A stretch of DNA of 64,000 nucleotides from Phycisphaerae bacterium (GTDB lineage Bacteria; Planctomycetota; Phycisphaerae; Phycisphaerales; SM1A02). The first letter of the stretch is position 1, and the number at the start of each line of letters is the position of its first letter. The notes under the pieces are model-generated. The model was not told where the DNA came from, did not search any database, and saw only the letters and a program-made list of their open reading frames with translations. Made by a program: the position numbers and the translations under genes. The DNA lies in assembly GCA_002717655.1 (NCBI GenBank), contig PBAY01000014.1:1-64000 (forward strand), in the 5' to 3' direction. Of the stretch, positions 35,821 through 43,951 are shown one piece after another.

Positions 35821-35836
35821 TGCAAGAGCCATGCCA
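35821..35836 (-). promoter_or_regulatory. Sigma-54 (-24/-12) promoter for the Hsp20 genes
   Basis: On the minus strand the sequence is TGGCATGGCTCTTGCA, matching the consensus TGGCACGRNNNTTGCW at every fixed base but one. GG and GC are ten bases apart as required. It points at the Hsp20 gene starting at 35720, about 90 bases downstream of the expected start of transcription. A sigma-54 activator site was not identified. Confidence 0.75.
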
Positions 35837-35930
35837 GATTGAAACAGCGTTTAAAGATCATTAACCGACTTTGCTGTGCCGACTTGGCAGACACCCTGCC
35901 GCTTCGACATGTCACAGATGACACAGAACG

Positions 35931-35967
35931 AAAAAGCCTCCCCCTGGAATAGTTCCAGGGGGAGGCT
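35931..35967 (-). terminator. Strong rho-independent terminator after the long Hsp20 gene
   Basis: A 15-bp perfect stem: AGCCTCCCCCTGGAA (35935-35949) pairs with TTCCAGGGGGAGGCT (35953-35967) around a TAG loop. On the minus strand it is followed by TTTTC. It lies about 40 bases after the stop at 36010 and separates this gene from the sHSP pair downstream. Confidence 0.9.
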
Positions 35968-36009
35968 CCAGAAACGGACAACGCAAGTGGTCGCCTAAAA
36001 GGACTGTAT

Positions 36010-36936
36010 TCAGGCACAGGCAGCAACCGTATTGCGGATTCGTGACGTACCGGCAGTCATGGCATTGACCTTGGGAAGGCTGATGGTCAGGACGCCGTTT
36101 GTGATGCTGGCTGTGATGTCTTCGACGGTGATGTCGCGGCCGATCACGAAGCTTCGCTGATACACCTTGACAGGCGCCTTCTCACGAATGATCGTTGCCA
36201 CAGGAGCGGCGATATCAAGACCTGGAACAAATGCTCGATCCTGAGCAACGGCCTTGATGAAAAGAACGCTGTTTTCAACCGTCAATTCGAGATCATCGAT
36301 CTTGACGCCTGGCAGATCGGCTGTGAGCAGATACTGGGTGCCATCGTCAAGAACATCCACTGGGAGATGAGCAACGGTAGCCTGAGTATTGAATGCAGAC
36401 TGCTGTGCGATCAGTGAAGCAGGTGTTCCATGTGCACTGATGCCGTTTGTTGCTGCAGCTGCAGGGCTCATGCCGGCATAGGGCAGGGTGTTGACCAGAC
36501 CAGCAGTCCATGGAGTCATGGCCGTGCCAATGCCATTGAAAGGCATGGTGGCGTTGAAGCCGGTCATCCAGGGGCTCGTGGCAAAGCCGGATCCCGTTAA
36601 GGGAACGGTCGTGCTGAAGTTGGAAGCCCATGGATTGAAAGTCATGGTTGCTGCTGAATTGATGAGTGAATCCCGCTGCCACATGCCCGGGAGCTGGCCA
36701 CCAAGGGCATTCTGCCGGGCATAGGGCAGGGTGGTACTGGTGGCATAGATGCCGGAGAGATCATTCATGGCATTCAGGCCATTGACCGTTGTGTTCCAGG
36801 CGCCGTATGCGCCTCCGATGGTTGGTTGAACGCCGGTGAAATCATAAGCGCCCATTCCCATTGCGGCACCGTTGTTGAAGAGGTTGGGTTGAACCTTGTT
36901 GGCACCTGTTTCCTTGACTTGAACTTTGATAGCCAT
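36010..36936 (-). CDS. Hsp20-domain protein with long repeat-bearing N-terminus
   Basis: 308 residues, twice the usual sHSP length. AAGGAG eight bases upstream fixes the ATG at 36936. Residues 1-190 are Asn/Thr/Gly/Met-rich and uncharged, including three 20-residue repeats (101-160) built on xPWxxxxxxTxPxxGxxxA. The alpha-crystallin domain follows (about 192-300: YLLTADLPGVKIDDLELTVE; NGVLTISLPKVNAM). Long N-terminal arms drive oligomer assembly and substrate binding in sHSPs; this one resembles a self-associating low-complexity domain. Confidence 0.88.
   Translation of the reverse strand: MAIKVQVKETGANKVQPNLFNNGAAMGMGAYDFTGVQPTIGGAYGAWNTTVNGLNAMNDLSGIYATSTTLPYARQNALGGQLPGMWQRDSLINSAATMTFNPWASNFSTTVPLTGSGFATSPWMTGFNATMPFNGIGTAMTPWTAGLVNTLPYAGMSPAAAATNGISAHGTPASLIAQQSAFNTQATVAHLPVDVLDDGTQYLLTADLPGVKIDDLELTVENSVLFIKAVAQDRAFVPGLDIAAPVATIIREKAPVKVYQRSFVIGRDITVEDITASITNGVLTISLPKVNAMTAGTSRIRNTVAACA
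36457..36636 (-). repeat. Three 60-base coding repeats in the long sHSP
   Basis: Encodes residues 101-160. Units start NPWASNFSTT, SPWMTGFNAT and TPWTAGLVNT, and each keeps PW at positions 2-3, Thr-x-Pro near 10-12 and Gly at 15. The protein repeat is clearer than the DNA repeat, so duplication is probably old. Confidence 0.75.
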
Positions 36937-37038
36937 CTCGAAACTCCTTATGTAGAGAGGCATTGACAAGTCCGTACTCCGAGAACCTGATTGCGCTACA
37001 CACGAATTCAGGTCTGTTTCTCGGATCAATTGACTGTT

Positions 37039-37578
37039 CTAGTTGGCAGAAGAATCTTCAAATCGCTTCGAACGGCGGCCAGTACCGAGTATTGGAAGAA
37101 CCATTCGAAGAACACCGTCGAGCAACGTGGCCCGGATGGCACTGCTACGATCCAGATCCACTGGATGCGGCAGTTCAATCACACGTTCCATTGGCCTGGG
37201 CATGGATTCTCTGGTGATTCGAACCGGACTTTCCGGAGCATCGATGCGAGGCAAGGTACGCACTTTCACCAGATTTCCTTCGATTTCCATGTCCAGGTCA
37301 CGAGCGACGACTTCTGGAATTTCCATGTCGATGATCAGCCAGCCAGCTGTCTCGACCACGGACGTGCGTGGAACCTTCAAGGCCATGGCAAAGCCCGTAC
37401 CTTCACATGCTTCACATTCGGTGATGGTCGCACGGCCCTCGGCAAGTGAGGCCTGAAAGACCTCGCCTGTTCCATGGCAGGTTTCGCACAGGGTCGTATC
37501 GTCATTCCAATCTGCTGAGAAGACTGTTGAATTTCCAGTTGCATTTCGATTCTTTGCTTGCAGTTGAGTGATGATCAT
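37039..37578 (-). CDS. DnaJ-type zinc finger fused to an alpha-crystallin domain
   Basis: 179 residues; ATG at 37578 with GGGAG eight bases upstream. Residues 31-38 (CETCHGTG) and 55-62 (CEACEGTG) are two CxxCxGxG motifs, enough for one DnaJ-type zinc centre (Cys31, 34, 55, 58). A divergent Hsp20/alpha-crystallin domain follows (about 72-170: AGWLIIDMEIPEVVARDLDM; LDGVLRMVLP). No J-domain or DnaJ substrate domain is present. It lies 102 bases before the long sHSP gene on the same strand and may be co-transcribed with it. Confidence 0.8.
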   Translation of the reverse strand: MIITQLQAKNRNATGNSTVFSADWNDDTTLCETCHGTGEVFQASLAEGRATITECEACEGTGFAMALKVPRTSVVETAGWLIIDMEIPEVVARDLDMEIEGNLVKVRTLPRIDAPESPVRITRESMPRPMERVIELPHPVDLDRSSAIRATLLDGVLRMVLPILGTGRRSKRFEDSSAN

Positions 37579-37653
37579 GACTGATCTCCCGTTTGGGTTC
37601 ACATCGAAGTTCGTCGCATTCGACCCGTTCGTCGGTGCGACGCTGAAAGATCA

Positions 37654-37669
37654 AACAACTCACGTGCCG
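37654..37669 (-). promoter_or_regulatory. Weak sigma-54-like element upstream of the fusion sHSP
   Basis: On the minus strand CGGCACGTGAGTTGTT keeps GGCACG and TTG with correct spacing, but lacks the -12 GC (GT instead). It lies 76 bases upstream of the ATG at 37578. Proposed only because a better match precedes the neighbouring Hsp20 gene. Confidence 0.25.
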
Positions 37670-37846
37670 GATTGGTGAATTCCAGAGCGATTCACCCTCA
37701 AATCGAGGTTTAGACTGCCATCAACCGAGATTCATGCTTCACGTCAGGCCAGAAGGCCATCACATGATCTGTGAACCGCTTCACGAAGGTGGTGTTTCGA
37801 ATGCCACTACGGCAGATCTCATGACAGCTTGGCAGCAATGCCTGTA

Positions 37847-38806
37847 TTAGTGCTCGGAATGCACCAGAAACCGGATACCCGAATCCGTACCTGCAAGCCG
37901 TCTGGCTTCTTCAAGGCCTGCAACCAGAACAACCGAGGCCCAGGCATCTGCCAACGCAGCTGTTGTCGCAACAATCGTGACCTGTCCACGGTCAACCATG
38001 GGCCGTCCTGTTTCAGGATTCACCAGATGCGAAAGACGCTGACCCTCGAACATCATGAATTGTTCAGTCGCTCCTGAAGTTGCAATCCCACACGAGGACA
38101 GCTCAAGAACTTTTGAATCCGGCAATTCAATACGCCAACCGGTACGGTCTGGTGGCGGTTGCCCCACCGCCATATCGCCGCCGATATCGACCAACGCTGA
38201 TGTAATCCCTCGGTCTGCCAGAACCGCCAACGCCTCATCAGCACCAAATCCCTTGCCGATTCCACCGAAATCAAACTCGAGACCTGCTCGATTGATCTGC
38301 AAGGTGGACCCATGATCATCATGTCCAAGTATCAGGTCACGATAATCACAGGTTGCTGCTGCGGCCTGAATCTCAGCTTCAGAAGGGACGACTCCAGACT
38401 GCCGGGCCTTCCGCCAAAGTTTGGTAGTGGCACCACAGCTGACGTCAAATGCCCCTTCCGACTGACGGGCAACCTGCAGGGAAACTTCCATGATCCTTGC
38501 AAAATCAGAACTGATTGGCCCGGATAGCGCAAGTGGTCTTGCCTGAGCCACCATGATCTCGGAGTCCGACCGCCAGTCGCTGATGACATCCTCAAGTTCA
38601 GCAAGACGAAGAAATGCCGCTTCTGCCGCATTCGCAGCCATGGCATCATCCTCTATATAGAAGGTAAGGCTGACCCGCGTACCCATTCGCAGCAGGGAGA
38701 ATTCATGCCGTTGGAGCGATTCAGAGGGCATCCGACAGCCTGAGAATCCAGAAGCCGGCAAAACCAGCAGTATGATGGCAAGGATGATGACCCTGAATTC
38801 AATCAT
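37847..38806 (-). CDS. apbE: ApbE-type FAD:protein FMN transferase, lipoprotein
   Basis: 319 residues; ATG at 38806 with AGGAG six bases upstream. A lipoprotein signal ends ASGFSGC. ApbE attaches FMN to threonines of exported or membrane flavoproteins. Motifs: RMGTRVSLTFY, FDFGGIGKGFGADEAL (flavin site) and HLVNPETGRP, followed by ALADAWASVV (metal ligands). Its start codon overlaps that of the divergent FGE-like gene. No obvious flavoprotein target lies nearby. Confidence 0.92.
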   Translation of the reverse strand: MIEFRVIILAIILLVLPASGFSGCRMPSESLQRHEFSLLRMGTRVSLTFYIEDDAMAANAAEAAFLRLAELEDVISDWRSDSEIMVAQARPLALSGPISSDFARIMEVSLQVARQSEGAFDVSCGATTKLWRKARQSGVVPSEAEIQAAAATCDYRDLILGHDDHGSTLQINRAGLEFDFGGIGKGFGADEALAVLADRGITSALVDIGGDMAVGQPPPDRTGWRIELPDSKVLELSSCGIATSGATEQFMMFEGQRLSHLVNPETGRPMVDRGQVTIVATTAALADAWASVVLVAGLEEARRLAGTDSGIRFLVHSEH

Positions 38807-39644
38807 GAGATCTCCTGTCCTACCAGCATACGCTGCCATGTGTGTTCTGCTGTCTCTGCCCGTTCTGGCCAGTGAGGATGCACCTGATGCCAAGCCTCCA
38901 GCCACACCAGCACCGGTGGTCTGCGCCATCCCCGGCACAGCCTTGAATCTGAAGATGGTGCCGGTGCCAGGGCCTGATGGCAAGCCTGCCTTCTGGATCT
39001 CGGACACTGAAATCAGCTGGGATCACTATGACGTCTTCGTCTACGAACTGGATGAAAAAGTCAACGAAAAGGTAGATGCCGTCACTCGTCCGACACGCCC
39101 CTATATCTCAGCCGATCAAGGTTGGGGGCATGCCGGCTTTCCTGCCTTGAGCGTCTCACATCGCGGCGGCAAGGCTTTCTGCGATTGGCTGACTGCGGCA
39201 TCGGGAGTCAAGTATCGCCTGCCCACGCTGGAGGAATGGAAGCTGGTCTGCAGTCTTGGTGGCGTCACCCCAGACAGCCTGGATGACCACGCCTGGCACA
39301 AGGGCAATTCAGAAAGACGTACCCACAAGCTGCGTTCAAAGAAGCCTGATGCACTTGGGCTCTACGACATCCATGGGAATGTTTCCGAATGGTGTCGAAA
39401 TGGCAAGGGCGAAGACGACTATGTTCTGGCCGGCTCGTGCTACAAAGATGAAACATCAACCTGTGACATGACGAAGACTCAGGTTCCAGCATGGAATGAT
39501 ACGGATCCTCAGATTCCCAAAAGCATCTGGTGGCTTTCAGATGCGCCCTTTGCAGGCTTTCGCGTCATCACCACCAGGCATCCCGCCGAAGCGCCTGCAT
39601 CCAAAGAGAAAGCCGATACCCCTTCCGAGAAGAAGAAACCCTGA
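38805..39644 (+). CDS. FGE-sulfatase/SUMF1-like secreted protein
   Basis: 279 residues if it starts at the ATG at 38805, which gives a clean signal peptide (MRSPVLPAYAAMCVLLSLPV, ending near LASE). In-frame ATGs at 38772, 38784, 38787 and 38838 are alternatives. The FGE-type C-lectin-like fold is visible: FWISDTEISWDHYDVF, VKYRLPTLEEWKLVC, LGLYDIHGNVSEWCRN and FAGFRVI. Members generate formylglycine or act as binding domains; the catalytic cysteine pair of true FGE is not clear. The C-terminal tail is Lys/Glu/Pro-rich. Confidence 0.8.
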   Translation: MRSPVLPAYAAMCVLLSLPVLASEDAPDAKPPATPAPVVCAIPGTALNLKMVPVPGPDGKPAFWISDTEISWDHYDVFVYELDEKVNEKVDAVTRPTRPYISADQGWGHAGFPALSVSHRGGKAFCDWLTAASGVKYRLPTLEEWKLVCSLGGVTPDSLDDHAWHKGNSERRTHKLRSKKPDALGLYDIHGNVSEWCRNGKGEDDYVLAGSCYKDETSTCDMTKTQVPAWNDTDPQIPKSIWWLSDAPFAGFRVITTRHPAEAPASKEKADTPSEKKKP

Positions 39645-39687
39645 TGCCATTTCTTTTCATTCATGACATGCAAACAGGCTTCGACTC

Positions 39688-40596
39688 ATGAGTGGAAGCT
39701 CACGAAGAGACTTCATACGAGCCACAGCAGCAACGGCTGCCGCTGCCGGTCTGTCACGGCAGGCTGTTTCGGAAGAACAAGACATCGAATCCAAACGTGA
39801 TATTCGATATGCGTTGAAGCTCGGAATGATCCAGGAAGGCGATACCCTGCTGGACAAGTTCCGTATTGCCAGAGAAGCCGGCTTCGATGGAGTTGAACTG
39901 GACAGCCCTGGAATGGCCCCTGTTCAGGAAGTCCGCGATGCATGCTCAACGACCGGCATTGTCATTCCAGGAGTTGTCGGCAGCTTCCACTGGAAAGATC
40001 AGCTGGCCCATCCCGAAGCCTTGATTCGAGAACGTGGAGAGAAGGCACTCGCTCAGGCCATGCAGGATTGTCGTGCGGTGGGAGGAAAAACTGTACTGCT
40101 TGTACCCGCCGTCGTCGGACCAGAAGTCAGTTATGACGAAGCATGGGAACGATCAACCGCGGCCATTCGTCGAGCCCTCCCGATGGCTCAGGAACTGGGG
40201 GTCTCCATTGCCATCGAGAATGTCTGGAACAACTTCCTGTTGAGCCCTCTGGAAGCGGCACGCTATGTCGATCAATTCGAAAGTCCGAATGTCGGATGGT
40301 ATTTCGATGTCGGCAACATCGTCGCCTACGGCTGGCCTTCGCAGTGGGCAAGAATTCTGGGCCCGAGAATTCTCAGACTCGATGTGAAGGAATACAGCCG
40401 CGAGAAGTTGAATAACGAGGGGCGTTGGGCTGGGTTCGGGGTTTCCATCGGTGAAGGTGACTGCCAATGGAAGGAAACCATGGCAGCACTCGATGAGGTC
40501 GGGTATACCGGATGGGCAAGCGCAGAGGTTGGAGGCGGAGATGCCGCCCGCCTGTCAGAGATCGCACAACGAATGAAACGCGTCCTGAACTCCTGA
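39688..40596 (+). CDS. Tat-exported sugar phosphate isomerase/epimerase-like protein
   Basis: 302 residues. Twin-arginine leader SRRDFIRATAATAAAAG, then a xylose-isomerase-like TIM barrel: AGFDGVELDSPG, AIENVWNNFLLSP (metal Glu), VGWYFDVGNIVAYG (metal Asp/His-type site) and LRLDVKEYS. Such exported enzymes act on sugars outside the cytoplasm, often paired with a Gfo/Idh/MocA enzyme as here, 45 bases downstream. Substrate unknown. Confidence 0.85.
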   Translation: MSGSSRRDFIRATAATAAAAGLSRQAVSEEQDIESKRDIRYALKLGMIQEGDTLLDKFRIAREAGFDGVELDSPGMAPVQEVRDACSTTGIVIPGVVGSFHWKDQLAHPEALIRERGEKALAQAMQDCRAVGGKTVLLVPAVVGPEVSYDEAWERSTAAIRRALPMAQELGVSIAIENVWNNFLLSPLEAARYVDQFESPNVGWYFDVGNIVAYGWPSQWARILGPRILRLDVKEYSREKLNNEGRWAGFGVSIGEGDCQWKETMAALDEVGYTGWASAEVGGGDAARLSEIAQRMKRVLNS

Positions 40597-40641
40597 AAGG
40601 GAGCATCGAGACGCTGGCAGTGAATGCAGGAGGAGCAAACC

Positions 40642-41955
40642 ATGAGCAAACAGAACCATCAACCGGATCGAAGAACCATGGTGAAAGCCACCGCCGCAAC
40701 GGCCGGACTCGCCGTGGTGCCCTCGCTGCTTGGGCAGGCTGCTCATGCCGCAGGATCTGAAACGCTCAACATCGGTCTGGTCGGCTGTGGCGGACGAGGA
40801 ACCGGAGCAGCCTTCAATGCCATGGAGGCATCTCCAGAAGCTCGAATCGTAGCCCTGGCCGATGTCTTTCCTGATCGCCTGCAGGGCTCACGCAACAATC
40901 TGCAACGGCAGGAACAATGCACCGTCACCGACGATGACTGCCATGTCGGATTCGACGCCTACAGGAAACTGATGGCACGGGATGATATCGACGTCGTCAT
41001 TCTGGCGACCCCGCCTCACTTCCGACCCATTCACTTCGCCGAAGCCATCCGTAAAGGCAAGCATGTCTTCATGGAAAAACCGGTAGCGGTTGACCCTGCC
41101 GGGGTGCGACTGGTCCTTGCCGCCTCAGACGAAGCCGACAGCAAGAATCTATCCGTTGCCGCAGGCACGCAGAGAAGACATGAAAAGTGTTATCTGGATG
41201 CGATGGAACGTATCCGAAACGGTGAAATCGGCGAACCGGTCGCTGCTCGTTGTTATTGGAACATGGGCGGACTCTGGAAACGAGATCGCCAGGACAACTG
41301 GTCGGACATGGAATGGCAGATGCGGAACTGGCTGTACTTCACCTGGCTCAGCGGAGACCACATCGTTGAGCAACACGTGCACAATATCGACGCCACCAAC
41401 TGGGCCCTGGGCGGACATCCCGTGAAATGCACGGGGATGGGTGGACGTCAGGCCCGTATTGATCCCTCCTACGGTCACATCTACGACCACTTCGCGATCG
41501 ACTATGAGTATCCAGGAGGCATCCATGCTCTGAGCATGTGCCGTCAGGGTGATGGATGTTCCAGTCGTGTCGAAGAAGTCATCCAGGGAACCAAGGGGCG
41601 AGCGATCACCAGTTCAGGCCGTGCTCGCTTCGAAGGCGGTACGGACTGGTCCTTCAGTGGCGACAACCCGAATCCATACGTCATGGAACATCGCAATCTT
41701 CATGCAAGCATCCGCGGTGACTCGGATCGACTGAATGAAGGCCATCGAATCGGCGAGTCAACGCTCACCGCGATCATGGGGCGAATGGCCGCCTATTCCG
41801 GAAAGGACATCACCTGGGAGGAGGCACTCAATGCCGATCTCGACATGACGCCCCCACAGTATGCAATGGTTGACATTGCCATCCCGGAGATTCCCCGTCC
41901 TGGTCGTACCGCACCTGATGCCGAACTCTGGATCAAATCAGAGAAGGAAGGCTGA
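40642..41955 (+). CDS. Tat-exported Gfo/Idh/MocA oxidoreductase
   Basis: 437 residues; ATG at 40642 with GGAGGAG six bases upstream. Leader PDRRTMVKATAATAGLAVVP is a twin-arginine signal. NAD-binding motif NIGLVGCGGRGTGAAFNAME, then the EKP motif in KHVFMEKPVAVDP and the His-containing HIVEQHVHNIDATNWALG. Family members exported by Tat fold with cofactor bound and often oxidise glycosides at C3. It should act with the two isomerase-like neighbours. Confidence 0.92.
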   Translation: MSKQNHQPDRRTMVKATAATAGLAVVPSLLGQAAHAAGSETLNIGLVGCGGRGTGAAFNAMEASPEARIVALADVFPDRLQGSRNNLQRQEQCTVTDDDCHVGFDAYRKLMARDDIDVVILATPPHFRPIHFAEAIRKGKHVFMEKPVAVDPAGVRLVLAASDEADSKNLSVAAGTQRRHEKCYLDAMERIRNGEIGEPVAARCYWNMGGLWKRDRQDNWSDMEWQMRNWLYFTWLSGDHIVEQHVHNIDATNWALGGHPVKCTGMGGRQARIDPSYGHIYDHFAIDYEYPGGIHALSMCRQGDGCSSRVEEVIQGTKGRAITSSGRARFEGGTDWSFSGDNPNPYVMEHRNLHASIRGDSDRLNEGHRIGESTLTAIMGRMAAYSGKDITWEEALNADLDMTPPQYAMVDIAIPEIPRPGRTAPDAELWIKSEKEG

Positions 41956-41957
41956 AC

Positions 41958-42896
41958 ATGAATCGCAGAGAATTCATCAACACGACTACAGCAGGAACCG
42001 CTGCAGCCGCCATGGCACCTCTGGCACTCGGCGACACTGGCCGATCTTCCGGAGCAGCCCTTTCCGCTCCATCCGAGTCGAAGACCTTCACGCTGGACTA
42101 CGCACCGAGCTTCGGCCACTTCGTGAATCATGCCGGAAATGACCACGTCTCACAGATCGACTTCATGGCTGATGCTGGATTTCGATCAATCGAAGACAAC
42201 GGCATGCGAGGACGGTCATTGGAAGAGCAGAAGCGAATTGCCGATGCACTTGAACGTCATGAGATGCGAATGGGCGTGTTCGTGATGAACATGAACTGTG
42301 CCTGGTATCCCAGCATCACGACCGGGAAGACGGATGAAATTGAGAAATTCGTACAGAACGCAAAGGATTCCGTGGAAGTCGCCAAGCGGACCAATGCCAG
42401 ATGGATGACGGTTGTACCGGGTGAAGTTGCCGAAGGTGTACCGATGGAGCAGCAGACTGCCCACGTCATCGAAGCGCTCAAACAGGCGGCAGCTGTTCTG
42501 GAACCCCATGGAATCGTGATGGTCTGCGAACCTCTGAATCAACGTGACCATCGAGGTCAGTTCCTGCAGTACACCCCACAGTCGATCGAGATCATGAAAG
42601 CCGTCGACAGCCCGTCCTGCATGATCCTTCAGGACCTGTATCACCAACAGGCGAGCGAAGGGAATCTGATCGATCACATGAACTCAGCCTGGCAGTACAT
42701 CCCCTACTTCCAGGTCGGAGACAACCCCGGACGTCGCGAACCCGGCACTGGCGAGATCAACTACGCCAACGTCTTCAAACACATGCATGAACGCGGCTAT
42801 GCCGGCATCGTGGGCATGGAGCATGGCAAGAGCCAAGGTGGCAAGGAAGGCGAAGTCAAACTGATCGAAGCCTACCGCAAGGTTGATCCCACTTGA
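41958..42896 (+). CDS. Tat-exported hydroxypyruvate-isomerase-like TIM barrel protein
   Basis: 312 residues. Leader MNRREFINTTTAGTAAAAMA has a twin-arginine pair. The barrel resembles Hyi/OtnI: FMADAGFRSIEDNGMRGRS, VMVCEPLNQRDHRG (metal Glu), CMILQDLYHQQASEGN, GDNPGRREPGTGEINYANVF and GIVGMEHGKSQGG. Hyi proteins isomerise small keto-acids or ketoses; an exported copy must act on another, unidentified sugar. Two bases separate it from the oxidoreductase; its stop overlaps the next gene as TTGA. Confidence 0.88.
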   Translation: MNRREFINTTTAGTAAAAMAPLALGDTGRSSGAALSAPSESKTFTLDYAPSFGHFVNHAGNDHVSQIDFMADAGFRSIEDNGMRGRSLEEQKRIADALERHEMRMGVFVMNMNCAWYPSITTGKTDEIEKFVQNAKDSVEVAKRTNARWMTVVPGEVAEGVPMEQQTAHVIEALKQAAAVLEPHGIVMVCEPLNQRDHRGQFLQYTPQSIEIMKAVDSPSCMILQDLYHQQASEGNLIDHMNSAWQYIPYFQVGDNPGRREPGTGEINYANVFKHMHERGYAGIVGMEHGKSQGGKEGEVKLIEAYRKVDPT

Positions 42897-43951
42897 TCTG
42901 CTTCGGAATCATCCTTGCTGTCATGACAGCAGCAGATCATGTCGTGCATGATCTCGAACTGAAAGGACCTCAAGACTGGACGTTCGACGCAAGACTGATT
43001 GAGCCTGCCAATGAACGAAGCGGTTTGACCGTTGTCATGATCGGAGGAGGCATCTCCAATGATCTGGACTGGACGACCCCTGGGAAAATCAAGGTCGGCG
43101 AAGACAACATACAACTGACAATCACCGGCGAGTCGCATAAGGATGCACCCACGATCGCCAGCGCACTTGCTGATCAGGGACATGCCGTCCTTCACTATTC
43201 AACCATTGCTGATGAAGATCCCAAGCGAGATCTGTGGCCTCTGGAAGTCACACCACATGCACCTCGCGATCTGCTTCTGCTTCAGAAGTCAGCAACAGAA
43301 CTGGTCCGAACACATCCTGCGACCAGGAATGATCGTCTGATACTTCTCGCCCACAGCATGGGCGCACAACGAGCTGCTGCTGAAGCTGCGAAGAATGAAC
43401 AGATCCATGCCATGGTTCTGATGGGAGCCGCCCAGATGACTCATACCGGGCCGGAGGATCCCGGACGCAACCTCAACGCTGCAGCAGCCCGATCAAGACT
43501 GCAGGAACTTGATCAGGATGACGACGGCAAGGTCATGGGCGAAGAGCTGCCGGAAGATCTGGATTTTGATCTCGATGGAGTGCTTCAGGCATGGGAAATA
43601 TCTGCTGCGATTGCGATCACGGAGCGAGGCAAAATCTCCACCGCTCCCCGAACCGATCAACATGGGATTCCATTTGGGGAAGAATCACTGAAGGGAAGAT
43701 CGCTGCCTGTCCTGGCCATCTATGGACAACTGGATAATGCCCAGGGACATCATGCACCCGTACTCCAATCGCTTGTCGACCAGAAGCATCTTCGTCAGCT
43801 GGAGATCAGAATCATTCCCAACCTCGGGCATCAGATGTCGCCACAGGAAGGGATGCTTGTCGGACCGATCAGCACAGCCGCGATTGAGGAAATCGTGGCG
43901 TGGATCGGCGATCTTGCACAAGCGACCGACTCACCGTCAACTCGAGACTGA
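42893..43951 (+). CDS. Alpha/beta hydrolase with an inserted EF-hand pair
   Basis: 352 residues from a TTG start overlapping the previous stop (TTGA); an ATG at 42923 is the alternative. The first residues could be a short signal peptide. Catalytic residues: Ser155 (LLAHSMGAQ), Asp281 (IYGQLDNAQG) and His313 (PNLGHQMSPQ). Between nucleophile and acid lies a cap with two consensus calcium loops, DQDDDGKVMGEE (207-218) and DFDLDGVLQAWE (224-235). Calcium may shape or gate the active site. Probably an esterase or acyl hydrolase working with the sugar enzymes upstream. Confidence 0.85.
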   Translation: MICFGIILAVMTAADHVVHDLELKGPQDWTFDARLIEPANERSGLTVVMIGGGISNDLDWTTPGKIKVGEDNIQLTITGESHKDAPTIASALADQGHAVLHYSTIADEDPKRDLWPLEVTPHAPRDLLLLQKSATELVRTHPATRNDRLILLAHSMGAQRAAAEAAKNEQIHAMVLMGAAQMTHTGPEDPGRNLNAAAARSRLQELDQDDDGKVMGEELPEDLDFDLDGVLQAWEISAAIAITERGKISTAPRTDQHGIPFGEESLKGRSLPVLAIYGQLDNAQGHHAPVLQSLVDQKHLRQLEIRIIPNLGHQMSPQEGMLVGPISTAAIEEIVAWIGDLAQATDSPSTRD

